Part shown: piece by piece, positions 28,901 through 40,939 of the stretch
Layout: each line of letters starts with the position of its first letter
How positions within the stretch are numbered: the first letter of the stretch is position 1
Made by a program: the position numbers and the translations under genes
Source of the DNA: Escarpia spicata
Taxonomy: Eukaryota; Annelida; Polychaeta; Sabellida; Siboglinidae
Length of the DNA stretch: 64,000 nucleotides
Reading direction: 5' to 3'
Assembly (NCBI GenBank): GCA_963995525.1
Contig: OZ023205.1
Coordinates: forward strand, 63,274,782 to 63,338,781
Notes under the pieces: model-generated
The model's database searches: none
What the model saw: only the letters and a program-made list of their open reading frames with translations
Told to the model about the DNA's origin: nothing

Positions 28901-30177
28901 GAATGTGGGACACTAGTCACATAAAGTGATAAACTTAGTTCCCCGGTTATCGCAAATGCTTAATTTTAACAACAAACCTAGCTAATCAAAATGTCTAGCA
29001 GGTACTGGTTTACACAGATATTATCTGATGTAAGTAGTTTTATGTTTGCTACTTTATCACCTATATATTCTACCACGTAATGAGGTTTGTTAAATTTTGT
29101 TTACAAACTTATCGTAGGCTAACTTACCCTAGATTAAAGTGTTGTAAAATACTTTATCTAACTAACTTTTAGCACAACTTCTACTCAGTATATGTTTACA
29201 GCTACTTTATGAATTATATTAAGGCAACAATAATACTTATCAATCAGTAATTCCACTTACTTATCAACTTTTCTGCACCACCAATTTCTACGATCTATCT
29301 CCGCCCAGTAAGTGTATTTTAAATGTTACTTGGTAATGAACAGTCTGAATCTGAATCTCAATCTGAATTGATATCTGGAGATATTTTATATTTATATATA
29401 AGTTACGGATGCTTATGAAATACACATTTAAAATACGCTTAATAATTTAACTGTGGCGTGGTCGATAGGCACTCTGGTAGACGTCCAGTATGCCAGGAAG
29501 TTCGGGAAGCGTTGCAGTTGTCTTGAGTCGAAGAGCTCCATTGTCTTCGCCACAAAGGAAATGTTCGATATTGGGCGGAAGTTAGACAGCACATTGACAT
29601 AAGCACCTCGTTTTTATTTAGCACATGCGTCACAATTGCGTGTTTCATTGACTGTGGGACTATAGCAGTGGTGAGCGACGTATTAATTATGCGTGCAATA
29701 ACCAGTGACAGCGCTTCAATGTTTTTTTGATGGAGTGATATTGGCAGCGGATCCAGCTCGCATGACTTGGTTGCAGATGCTAATATTATGTCCTTCACGT
29801 CTACTGGTAAAGCAGCTTCGAAACACTAAACGTGCAGCCACATACGTCACTACGTCTTCAATTGACGATTGAGTCATATTGCGGCGAACGCATCGATCTT
29901 CTCGGAGAAATGTTTCTGGAATTTCGCTGCCATAATAGCTTGTGTAGCGTCTTCGGGTAGCTTCCGGTCTCCAGCTCGACCAAGTAGTGGGTTTGTGATC
30001 TGATAGACACGTCGGATGTTGCCACCGGCACTTGTCATCTCAGTACGCTAGTAATGCGATCGTGCAGTCATATGTGATTTTCGGAACGCATTGCGCAAAA
30101 AGGTGTATATTTGACGATGTACAGTCAGTCCAATTTGTCGCCAGTTACGCTCAGCACGACATAGTTCCCGCTTCTCG
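25977..30177. repeat. Array unit 7 (complete, last)
   Basis: Endonuclease part 25991-27376, ORF1 27418-28591, second-LINE part 29450-30177, all minus strand. Haplotype C, C, C, C, C, G. At its right edge the second LINE continues into unique sequence instead of returning to the first LINE. Confidence 0.97.
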
Positions 30178-30665
30178 TCAGTTACCTCGCTTTTACGCCA
30201 CGAGGTCACCGGTCTTGTCGTGATAGTCCGCGAGATTACTGGGGCATGGGCGTTATCGACATGTTGTATAAAGCCATAGGTATTCAGCAAATCAGCCAAG
30301 TTCGATGACTGCTTCGGCGCATGTAGAATCACCATATTGTGTGCTGAAATCACGACACACGACATATTGTGTGTTGAAATCACGACACACGACAGTTTGT
30401 GTAGGGTGGGCCGCGGCGATGAGCAAAACCTTTCCAACCTCACCTAGGAAAGAACGGAAGTTGGACGTTGGCGGTTGGTAGACGACGATTACGCGAGTGG
30501 TGCAACCAATACGGATATTACGCAGAATAACGTAATACGTTTCATTTGCACGAGTATCAATGTCAGCACGTGAAACTTGCTGCAATGTCTGTCGAAACAG
30601 TGCTTATTTGGCATTATACTCGACTTTACCTGTTGCGCCAAATGCGTGACCCGACCTGACGTCGT
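30178..30665 (-). pseudogene. Second LINE endonuclease, continuing out of the array (decayed)
   Basis: Minus-strand sequence continuous with the second-LINE linker of unit 7. It reads TRVIVVYQPPTSNFRSFLGE, then VVCRDFNTQY (the GDFN region, Gly changed to Arg), then LADLLNTYGFIQHVDNAHA, the conserved core of an L2-like endonuclease. A 30-bp (10-residue) tandem duplication interrupts the DFN region. At least one frame break lies upstream of the LADLL block. Because the reading runs smoothly through 30177, this is the original, uninterrupted LINE into which the array's right breakpoint falls. Confidence 0.8.
30334..30393. repeat. 30-bp direct duplication, two copies
   Basis: 30334-30363 and 30364-30393 are identical except for one base (C or T at unit position 11). 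They duplicate ten codons of the LINE endonuclease around its DFN motif, so the element was already dead or was killed by this event. Confidence 0.9.
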
Positions 30666-31104
<439 letters not shown>

Positions 31105-33041
31105 AAAACATAACTCTTAAATGTGCACGTCACCACCAAATGATATATTGTTGAAATTGACTGGTATTTACTAAATATGTAATGTGGTGATGTTTCAAGG
31201 AGTTCAACCACAGTTGCATATAATCAAACACGTTCATTTGTTGTTATGTCAATCTGTTATTTTATTGAACGTATTTAATTTGTCTACTTAAAAATGTTGT
31301 GCTATACAACGAAGTTGAGCTAATCTACTTAACAGTGTTTCGAAAATAATGATGACGATGCATTGTCTCTGCGCATAAATACACTGGGGGCGTCTTATTG
31401 TCGCAATTAGTCCCCCCAGTTTCCGCCATCCCGTGATGTCTACTGCCAGCTCTCTCAGTGTATTGATGTCGTTACGTGATCGCAGTCTGACTTCCGACAC
31501 TCTGAAATCACCGCGCAGCATGTCTGGTAAGTTTGTAGTGTGCCTGCCGACCTGGCCCCTTTACTGGTCTGGTTATACATTTCAAATACAAATACGACAA
31601 TCAAAATGAAATGTCGTACATACAGCATGTATTAAAACGTTAGTTCCACTGTTTAGTTGGAGACAATTGTCCACCATCGCAATGACGTGCTTCAGTCGTC
31701 TGTGTATTGCCATAAAGTGGCCATCAGCGAGCAGTGGCGGAGGATTGACCGGATCTGACGATAGGTGGACCTTAAGAAGGTATCTGAGTCTACCCTTGCC
31801 CAAGAGCTTCAGCGGTGACCAAGCTTCGTGGCACAGTCTGAAGTACATTCAGTTAGGCGTTAAATGTATGACAATGAAAACTTGTTTATAACCATCATGA
31901 TTAATATAATCACAGTCCATTTTCTTTGTCATGAAATAGATTGTTTTAAAGTAGAGGAGGAGAGCGAAGTCTTGGGAGCTGAAAATACGTAGGGTGATGT
32001 CAATGGAACGTTGATATCGACTTTACGGAGCAATGTTATAGCAGCTATATTCAAATCAAGCAGAACAATTAACATAACTCTTTTGAGCAACGCATACATA
32101 AAATAATATTATGTGATATATTTGTAGAGAAGGAGCGAGGAGTAGAACAGGTCAGAAAGAAAAAACACGGCGGCGAGTGGTTCTCCGCACTGTATGTGAC
32201 CCTCACCCAGTATAGGCAGGGAGCAAGGAGGAGAGCAACAACTAACTTGGGACGGGGAATGAAGACACATACAGAATTGTATTTTCGTGTAGTGCAATCA
32301 GGTATATGTCAGCCTTGACTACACTGTCGCAGCGGTTGTAGGCTGATTCCATCGTCCTTGTCGTATGATGTGAAACTGTGGTAAACATATTTGCTGTAAG
32401 CTAACAATTAATAAATCATAATGAGTACACATAGGAGAACATACGATATATAAACCAACAGTTGTACTGTTAATGTCCGTATGTCATATATGCATCTCTC
32501 CAAGCGTCAGGTACCATTCCGTTGATGTGCTGCGATAAAGCTGGTTTTAGTTGCAGTTATAAGTAATATAAACACACAGTAGGCCTACGTAGTATTCACT
32601 AAATGTGGTTCGTCGTGATTTTTAAACAACGGCATGTATTTTTAGCTTATAAGAATGTTAGTAAAACGGATCATACATCTTCAGAAGTGATTGCCAAATC
32701 TATTTGAGAGGTCCAATTGATCTCCGCTCTGTAGATAAGACGTGACCGAGTTTACCTGAATAAGTCTAGTCGTGCATACAAATATGCGCGCGCGTACTTT
32801 CGTCCATGATCAAGGTGGACCATTAATTCAGCCCCAATTCCACGAACTATACGATTGTATTTTGAGTCGACGTGATAAGAGAGATAGTCCAGTATGGCCA
32901 TATCTACGAGATCGCGAAACACATGGTCGTCACGACGTGTAAAGAAATTGCGGCAGTGCATTTAATTGTTCATATCGTACATGGCATTTCTAGTAAGGCA
33001 AACACACATTCACATGATTTCCAACTGAAGCTAGGATTCCA
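31105..33041. other. Unassigned intergenic DNA
   Basis: Short open frames occur (for example 31288-31521 minus and 31667-31891 plus), but none has a motif I recognise, a clear splice structure or a repeat. Possibly old transposon debris. Confidence 0.4.
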
Positions 33042-33153
<112 letters not shown>

Positions 33154-33254
33154 GGTACATATGGGAATTTCCTATCCGGTATCTGTGCGGATACGACTCC
33201 AATAGCTACAAGGAACATTGACATTTTCCATATCTGCATGCATGTGAAAAAACG

Positions 33255-33543
33255 CATCCGCCTATGTACACATCGAAGTACTTATATTAATGTCTACTGG
33301 GCACTAGACCCTACATCCGCCTAGGTACATATCGAAGTATATATATTGATATCCAATGGGCACTAGACCCTACATCCGCCTAGGTACTTATCGTATATTT
33401 CTATTGATATCCAAAGAGCAGTAGACCCTACATCCGCCTATGTACATTTCGAATTACTTCTGTTAAATTCCACTGGGCAGTAGACCCTACATCCGCCTAT
33501 GTACATATGAAATTACTTCTGTTAATATCCACTGGGCACTATA
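33255..33543. repeat. 59-bp minisatellite, about 4.9 diverged copies
   Basis: Each copy begins with CATCCGCCTA and ends with TAGACCCTA. Copies start at 33255, 33314, 33373, 33431 and 33490; the last is incomplete. Copies differ by several substitutions and one 1-bp indel, so this is older than the 50-bp repeat at 56791. Confidence 0.92.
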
Positions 33544-35600
33544 TTCATTGTTTTTGCCGCTTATCACATCCGCATGCCGTGTCCGTACATATGGGAACCT
33601 AGCTTACCAAAAAGTGGGATGCTGGTTTTTGTTTGAAAAAGGCCCGTGATAATGTTGTCTTTTAGAGTGCTCCAGAATTGGTAACACAATTTTAATATAC
33701 AAAATGTACAAATGTAATCATTATTTAATAAAGTACTTCGAATGTCAAACCAGTTAAGTCCATTATATCAAACATGCGAAAAACTAAACAAGCTAGATAA
33801 TTTTATGCATAAATTTGGAAAGTTATAACTACATTTACACTTAACTACATTACGGCATACGCATTTCAGTAATTCCTGTTTTTATGTTCATAACTGCACC
33901 GTGCAGTAACTTAATTTAACGGTATGTCTTACTTGTAATAATTCCTTATGCTTCAAGGAGAATCAGCGGCTTTGGCAACACCTGCCACGATGTAGATCAC
34001 AGCGCCCTCTAGCAGACCATTCACCGTGCAAGTTGTGACGTCATGCTCACAGTAGTAGGATCTGTCTCGCAGGCACCACTCGCCGTCTTCTGACAACATA
34101 CTGATTGGTTATGCCTATTTAGTTCTTTATAAATGTAGCAGTGAATCAGAAATGCCTAAGTTAAGTAGGTGTGCTGTGTAAACATAGGTGCACATTTTAT
34201 TTATATAAAACAACGTGTAATATCATAATTTCAAGGGCCCTGCAGCACATTGCAAGCATGTTGCAGCAGTTCTGTTCGGCCTGACATGCTTCTGTCAGAC
34301 AGGAACTATCTTGACAGAAATGACTTGACAGAAGTGACGTGTACACAGCTAAGACGTTTTTTTCTTTAAAAAAAACCACTTTATTTTCTGCTTTCAATAT
34401 ACTATGTACACATATTGGGGCAATTGTCAATGCACCAAAATGGCAATTAGTTTATCAACATTTTGTACAAATAAGCTGAGTTGTTTAAATAATGTGACAC
34501 GCTCTTGTCAACATATCAACAACAATAAATAAATGAACGGGTTACAATGCACATACAATTCATAAATATGTAGCTGAATGTACATTTTGACTTGACCCAG
34601 ACGTTTCATCATGCTAACACTTTTAAAGTAACTCCTATCAAGTCCAGTAAATTACAGGCAATTCGTGGGAAGGATAATGCGGACTTTATATATGATCTTC
34701 GACCAGAGCAACTGCAGAACAACGAGTCTACCCCAAACAGGTTCCGCAGTGTATGCCTGAATTATATGAATCACATAGATGTAATGTATCTCTCATTGCA
34801 AACAAGGTAACAATATTTCATTGTATTTACAATGGGATGTTTAAAGTTCATCATACCATATCCTCGGTTAGCTTTTTAGAAATATTACATCGTCACAGCA
34901 CATAGTTCAACGTACAAACCATTGTGTAATGCAGCTCTGAGCAATTCATTTGAAACCAAACTAAAACAAAATTAAAACTTGAGACAAAAAGTGGGGAGTT
35001 TGTTGTATTGCAATTAATATCAGACTAGCTGGTGACATTACAACTGTGTAGGTTAAGCGAACAATGAACTTTTGTATCAAAACAAAAAAAATTCATAGAA
35101 ATCATCAATTAAGAAATCAGAAATCACTTATTATTATAAGATTGATTTAAGTCAGTGAGTTGAATAAAGCGATTTAAATAAAACACCCATTACAACTGGT
35201 CACATTAGATATTGCGTAATTGAGACCATTAATAATACACAGGATATTATCATTCAGAAATTTATATACACAGTCTACATGGTTTCTCGGGTTACATAAA
35301 AAATTACATTATTCTGAATTATGAATCATGCTGTTTTTTCCATAATTGCTATATTTGTAATTCTTAAAGCAATGATTATAATGTACTAATCTGATCATAC
35401 TATGTACATGTTGTTATTGTTTACATTTGTGGGGTGGCTCCCGTGCTAGCGACAACATATGTCTTAATGGGAGTTTCCCCGACCTTACATATTTTTCACA
35501 TTACCAATGTATTAATGTATATAATGTACATGTTGACAAGGTCAAATAAATGTAATCTTGAATATGTTGTCCGAAAAACAAGTTATTGCATTACTTTCAG
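33544..35600. other. Unassigned intergenic DNA left of the ISL2EU-like remnant
   Basis: AT-rich. An open frame at 34592-34810 (plus) has no motif I recognise. GCGCCCTCTAG at 34002-34012 could mark a transposon end (see findings), but nothing is firm. Confidence 0.35.
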
Positions 35601-36133
35601 GTTTCTGCGATCAGCGAGGAGGAGACCACTGATTTGGAAAGGGCAACTAGGGTGCAAGTGAATAACAGACAGTGGAGGGATGTCAGACTACATCTTCTGA
35701 CCACATAAAACGTTGGTGCAATCAGCAAGGCCACAGAGAGGTGACATATGGAATCTCTTTAAATGTTGTAGACATTAGAACACCAGCTGCATTGCATGAT
35801 CGTATGTACGAGAATGCGGTGGAACAATGTGGAAAACAGTTTAAAGTTCAAACTCAGGCACGTGGCATATTTGTGAGTCAGGTTCATCATGTACTTGTTG
35901 CCTCACCTGACAGAGTAATCCACACAGACAAAATGTATCAAGTTAAATGTCCTTACACACAAATGGAAAATAAAATGTCTCCCTTAACAGTTCCTTACCT
36001 GAAAGAGGCTGATTGGTCTCTTATCTACAAGAAAACCAAGACTACTACTACCAAAACCAAGGGCAACTGTTTTGTTCAAACAGATCACAGGGTTTGCTTG
36101 TTCTGTATACCTTCAAGGGACTGGTCAAGCTAA
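35601..36133 (+). pseudogene. YqaJ-type nuclease of an ISL2EU-like DNA transposon, decayed
   Basis: YqaJ/lambda-exonuclease-fold nucleases accompany the transposase in ISL2EU elements. A likely splice acceptor (TTTCAG at 35595-35600) is followed by TDLERATRVQVNNRQW and RDVRLHLLTT, which match the N-terminal part of metazoan YqaJ proteins. An in-frame TAA follows, where Ser is usual. After a frame change the domain continues with TPAALHDRMYENAVEQ, then GIFVSQVHHVLVASPDRV, then YQVKCPY. These correspond to the conserved upstream Glu, the SPD Asp and the E/D-V-K motif; the position before VK is Gln here, so a metal-binding acid is lost. The C-terminal region degrades. The gene is convergent with the transposase at 36565-37330. 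A viral exonuclease origin is less likely given that neighbour. Confidence 0.7.
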
Positions 36134-36564
36134 CAGCGCATAGAAATGAAAAATTCGTGGAGACCATGTAAACAAACTACTATAATTTTACTCTTCTAAT
36201 TTCAAGTCTGCAATCATAAATAAGTTCCTGTATATGAATTATTACCAATATTAATGTGAATGCAAGTATCTGAGAGGTCCAACCTGAATTGAACCTAAAA
36301 GGTAAAAAAGGTAAGTTCTTATATGGCACGGTATCAGATCATTTATACAGCTGAGTAAACTGAAGCAATGTGGAATAAACAAAATTGTCCAAGCTTCATA
36401 GTTCCAGAACGATAATACAGAGGAGTCAATAGGTTTACGTTTTGGGAAACATGATCAGAATATTTACAGCCATATTCAAGCATGACTTGGTACAATGTTG
36501 GCTGTGATGTTACACAAATAGAAACACACTTGTATTATCAGTTCTGTATTGCCAGTGCAATTAT

Positions 36565-37330
36565 TTACTGAGTGTTATTGATAGGCTCCTTTAAAATGTT
36601 ATATGTCTTTGCAAGTCCTATATGAACTCTACATTGACTCTTGCTGGCAATTTTGCGGTGATGCAACACAGTTTCACAGGACCGCCTGTTCTTCTTCCGC
36701 AAGGAGGTTGGAATGTTACTGTTAACAATGTAACTCTCTAATATATATTGAACATTAAACCCTTTGTCTGCCATGATGCAGTCTCCAGGGTCACACTTCC
36801 CCATCAGGTTGGATCTCTCACAAATCTGACGATCACTGGTTGACCCACCATATGCGGTTGATACATAAAAAACAAGACCCCCAGGTGAAGCACCTACTAA
36901 AACAGACGGTATTCTTGTTTTTTGTAGGTAGAAAAGGTATCTTGTTGCTCTAATGGTACTTTTTTTATTGGACACTCTGTGCGTCAATAATATCTTTAAA
37001 GTTAGTTCATGAAAACTGTGACGTTCACTAGTTTGTTTCCCCCTCTGGCAAACCATGAAATGTATCCAACTAATAAAAATATTCGACACAGAATACATCA
37101 AACATTCAACTCAGTTCAAAGTTAGTTTTGTGCTGGCGCATCTTAACAAGAGTAACAAGGAATTGATCTTCCACAGAAATAGATGATATTTACACCATGA
37201 TAATAAGGTAGGTTATATGTTGCTGGGCCAAGTGATTGTAAGACAAAAATAAACTTCTCAAAATGTTCCAGGCCAGTACAAAAGTGCATTCCTTCGTGAT
37301 CGTGAGCGAACCTTGCACCTCACATCATCA
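36565..37330 (-). pseudogene. DDE transposase of an ISL2EU-like (IS5/Harbinger-related) element, decayed
   Basis: Minus-strand reading. Near 37180-37090 it gives SVEDQFLVTLVKMRQHKTNF and then a degraded helix-turn-helix (VSNIFISWIHFM), as in transposases with the HTH_Tnp_4 domain. After a frame break comes the DDE_Tnp_4 core: VLVGASPGGLVFYVS, then YGGSTSDRQICERS (second catalytic Asp), PGDCIMADKGFNVQ, NIPTSLRKKNR, and HIGLAKTYNILKEP at the end. The last block normally reads like R-x-H-x-E-R-x-I; here residues including the catalytic Glu are missing. The first catalytic Asp lies in the frameshifted part. No complete THAP finger was seen upstream. The element is clearly inactive. Confidence 0.75.
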
Positions 37331-39723
37331 ATTCTCTTGTTTGTATTATTGTACTGGCTGTGCAGACTCTATGTGTTTGTTTGTCACTTATGACCTCTGT
37401 GTGCAAATATGAAAGAACAAAATCAGGTGTCAATTACTAACGATAAATATTATCAAATATAATTGTCAGTCCTTTTGATCCAGTTTATAAAGAAAACCAC
37501 TAATCACCCCTAAATCTGAATATTGTCGAATAAATATATGTAATAATGTTTTCATGACTTGTACTGCAATGAGTAATCTGCACCTTTGTTCATGATAATT
37601 GTAGGCAAAACATATTAAGAGAGGAGTTTTATAGTGTGGGCCGTATATAGTGCTGGTGTGTGTTATAGTCTCAAGTAGCTATATATGTGACTTTGTATGC
37701 AGATATGTGCTATTTTCAATTGTTTATTAACAATTAAAATAACACATATATCTCAAAATATCAGTCATTTTATTAAAATACCTTCAATATTAAAATAATT
37801 TTATTAGCAAATCCATGGGGTAATTTTCAGATGGAAGACAAGGGAAATTTGAGAGACTGGTGGTTAAATGTGGGAGGCAGTAGATTGGAGGTAGTCTCCC
37901 ATCATCTAGATTGGAAGGTACGAAACCGTTTTTCTTGAAAAGGGGGCACTATTTCGATAATAAGGGTCCGTGACAAGGGTTGGACTTTTAACTTCACTTC
38001 CGCCAAGGGCCACCCCCCAAGTGGTTGACAGGTGTGATCAACTCCTCCCCAGTGAAACGACATGTTTTCTTATTGTTAATGTGTTTATTAGCTTGGATCA
38101 TTTTTAAATGAGTTCCTTTCCTGTGATGTACTTAGCATGTTAATTAGTAGTTTTTTTATAAAATATATTTTCAAACAATTTTCGCCAGAATAAATTAAAT
38201 GATTATAATAACAAATAGAAATATATAATGTTACATACGTGATACCACTCGCCCACAATGTCTGTAATTTATATTGATCGGTAGATGGCAACCCAAGTTA
38301 TAGTATGTCCTTCAACAATACGTTTCGATGACTAAACAACAACAAATGACTGTTTGCCCCTCGTGACAATGGTTTATTTGAGTGCAATTATTCACCTAGA
38401 TTGACAGACCAAATAACAAGTCTAAAAATGGTTTCGGGAATTCTGGAACGGCGCCCACAACTCGGTCTGAGCCAGCGAACGCGGGGTTGGGGCAACGGCT
38501 TAGCCTGTCCGCGATCGCGGTTGGTCCCGAGCGTCTCCGGGTTGCTTCACTTTAATTTGTTTACATTGTTTAATAACAGAACTATATGCCAGTCGCGAGT
38601 CGCACATTCCTAACTTAAATTCAAAACAACTATTAAATTCCAAAAAGTAGCGGATACTTCAGTATGTGCAAGTTGGTGTAGTTCGCTAGGGGGCAGCACA
38701 AGCTTAGCTTAGGTTAACGAGTGCTTATTTCAGCAGACATTTTTTTGCAAACCTATTAGAGCAGACTTTTGTTTGCAAACTTATTTGACAAAATATATTT
38801 TACCAAACGACATTCTAGTCGTTTATTTTACAACAACCTTGCAAAATGACAGCGTAAATGGATAATCGAAAGTCAGAATTCGACAATGTAGCATTGTGAA
38901 ATTATGGCCCCAATATCGTTCCATACCATCCTAGTGCGTTCCCTGAGGTCTATCGCAGTGTTTGCAGCGGTAATATATCGGAGATATATGTTATATCAAC
39001 GTATGTGTGACGTATGTTGTTGCAGTTTTCTCAACGCTACCGTCTGCATTCCTTATAGCGAAGTAGGTGTTACACATAATCGTTTTACTTTCCTTTCTAT
39101 GTGTTTTATAGTATCCTGGTATGACTCCCTCTGCCCCCTCCATGTTTAGCTGACGCACGACCTACTTTCAATTCGAGCATGTAGGTCGAACGCTCTGGCT
39201 CCAATAGACAACATTAGGTCCACTATTTACAATCATCTGGGATGTATGCCTTATTTAACACCGTCTCGGCAGTTATCAATGGCTATTTCTGTTACAGGCT
39301 GTGGCAGATATAACCATAACTTGTACATGTGCTGCAAAGGCGTACTGAAATGGAAATGAATTAACAACGCCTGGTGTTATCCATTTAAATAGAGCCTATA
39401 GTTTGTGTTGCGTTGTCCAGGCTTATATCCCAGGCTCACTCAAGTGCTACGGCTACACAAACTGCTAAACTGGCAGCAACGTTAGCCCTTCCCTACCGTA
39501 CTTTTGTATGGAATTTGGTGTGTTTTGGACATATCAAAGCTACCTATAATTAGCACTGTTCTATGTGCATGGCAAATCATATATTGTCTAAATATAATAA
39601 ATATATTATATCATTCGGAAATTAACACAGTTGCATTAGTGAAAATGCATGTAACTGTGCATTATTCTGTTGGTACAATTTGCTAAACATATCGGTGGTC
39701 ATCCTCATCCATCGTTCCGTATG
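37331..39723. other. Unassigned intergenic DNA
   Basis: Mostly AT-rich. A short GC- and CpG-rich patch (38436-38560) stands out from its surroundings. No gene is recognisable. Confidence 0.4.
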
Positions 39724-39937
<214 letters not shown>

Positions 39938-39975
39938 CTTAGTGTCTGTGTCCATATGCTCACTCGTTTGACGCT

Positions 39976-40640
39976 GGTCTAATGCGGGCAGTAATCATTC
40001 GACCACAACGTCGGCACAGGAGTTTTGACAGCTGTCTTGTTGGGGAAGCTAGTGTGCTGATTCGCTGGTGACGTTCGTGTCTTCTGCATCGGCTGCTGTT
40101 GCTGCTTCAGCAGTAGCGGGGCCTGTCGGACAGTCGTAGGACATATGCTGCGATCGCGAGCCGCTTCCGCCCAACTTGTTTTTATCGAGACCAGCAGCGT
40201 CAATATGTCACTTGAAACAGTCAGTGTATCGTAGACGTGGTCTTCGCACATTATGTTTACCCTGCCGTATCTCTTCTTATAAGACAGCCTTCGGAAGTGG
40301 CTCGTTGGCTCGTTCTCCATGCGTACCACGTTGCGGGCCCAGATGAGATGTAGTTGATGAGTTTGGCCTCAAGGCTTGGCATGCCAGCTCATTGCAGGAC
40401 TTCGTTGTTGGTCACACGATATACCGTCTCAAGGATCATTCGCAGATGACGCACGAGGATCTGTGCCAGTCTCAGGAGATATCGTCTAGGCAACGTGTAA
40501 GTCTCGGAATTGTATATTGACATGAGAGTACGACAGCGCGATAGACGTTTCATTTCGTTGTGAGCTTCTTGTTATGTCTACTGCATAATCCTTCACGTAG
40601 TCTTCTAAAAGCAGCGGAGGCCCAGGATCCGAACCAATAC
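39976..40640 (-). pseudogene. LINE ORF2 C-terminus, decayed, 5'-truncated
   Basis: The minus strand carries the C-terminal tail of a non-LTR retrotransposon in shifting frames. The order is VYRAVVLS, a block equivalent to the YNSETYTLP region, NNEVLQ-AGMPSLEAKLI, NVVRMENE, RQGKHNVRRPRLRYTDC, a WAEAARDRS-like block, and finally CRRCGRMITARIRPASNE, the Cys-Cys knuckle typical of this tail. Several stops and frameshifts are present. Upstream RT and endonuclease are absent, as expected for 5' truncation. Confidence 0.72.
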
Positions 40641-40655
40641 ACACACACGCACTAC

Positions 40656-40713
<58 letters not shown>

Positions 40714-40714
40714 G

Positions 40715-40745
<31 letters not shown>

Positions 40746-40780
40746 GCATACATACACACATACATACATACACACATATA
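40656..40780. repeat. (TACA)n microsatellite
   Basis: About 125 bp of TACA/CATA tetranucleotide repeats with a few TATATG interruptions and CACA at the edges. It abuts the 5'-truncated end of the LINE fragment. Confidence 0.96.
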
Positions 40781-40939
40781 CTCACGATAAGGCATTTAAT
40801 ATTTATTACACACGACGTCGTAGACCCTATCCTCACAATTCTTTGACAGCTGCCGGAAGTTACGACAGCTAATCACCATATAATTCTACAGCCGACTCTG
40901 CGAACGGTCAGAACTCCCGAATTACCAATTAACTACGAC

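Larger units (their letters stand above)
1..30177. repeat. Macrosatellite: tandem array of a 4,201-bp chimeric LINE unit
   Basis: The same 4,201-bp sequence recurs head to tail: base 1 matches 4202, 8403, 12604, 16805, 21006, 25207 and 29408. The array enters from outside the window, so its left edge is unseen, and it ends at 30177. Counted from the duplication junction, the window holds the last 770 bp of one unit and seven complete units. No insertions or deletions separate the copies. The variable sites seen, in unit-1 coordinates, are 427, 946, 1061, 1226, 2817 and 3653 (shared) plus private changes at 1983, 6073, 18828 and 22337. Every unit carries the same LINE-derived stops and frameshifts, so decay came before amplification. 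It is not rDNA or a histone cluster; all recognisable coding content is retrotransposon. Confidence 0.97.

Noticed and set aside
1..30177. rDNA, histone cluster or other functional tandem gene array
   Set aside because: The unit contains only broken LINE genes and AT-rich non-coding DNA; no rRNA-like or histone-like sequence is present.
1..30177. LTR element or Helitron as the source of the array
   Set aside because: No long terminal repeats, hairpin terminus or helicase domain found; the breakpoints fall inside two LINEs.
30048..30443. 131-codon minus-strand open frame at the array edge as a host gene
   Set aside because: It joins the LINE endonuclease and linker and contains the 10-codon duplication, so it is retrotransposon debris.
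31288..31891. Overlapping open frames on both strands as a small gene
   Set aside because: No recognisable motif or splice context; could be old transposon sequence.
34592..34810. 72-codon frame upstream of the YqaJ fragment as part of the transposon
   Set aside because: No motif ties it to YqaJ, THAP or transposase; left unassigned.
35601..36133. YqaJ fragment as an endogenous viral exonuclease
   Set aside because: The adjacent convergent DDE transposase fits an ISL2EU element better.
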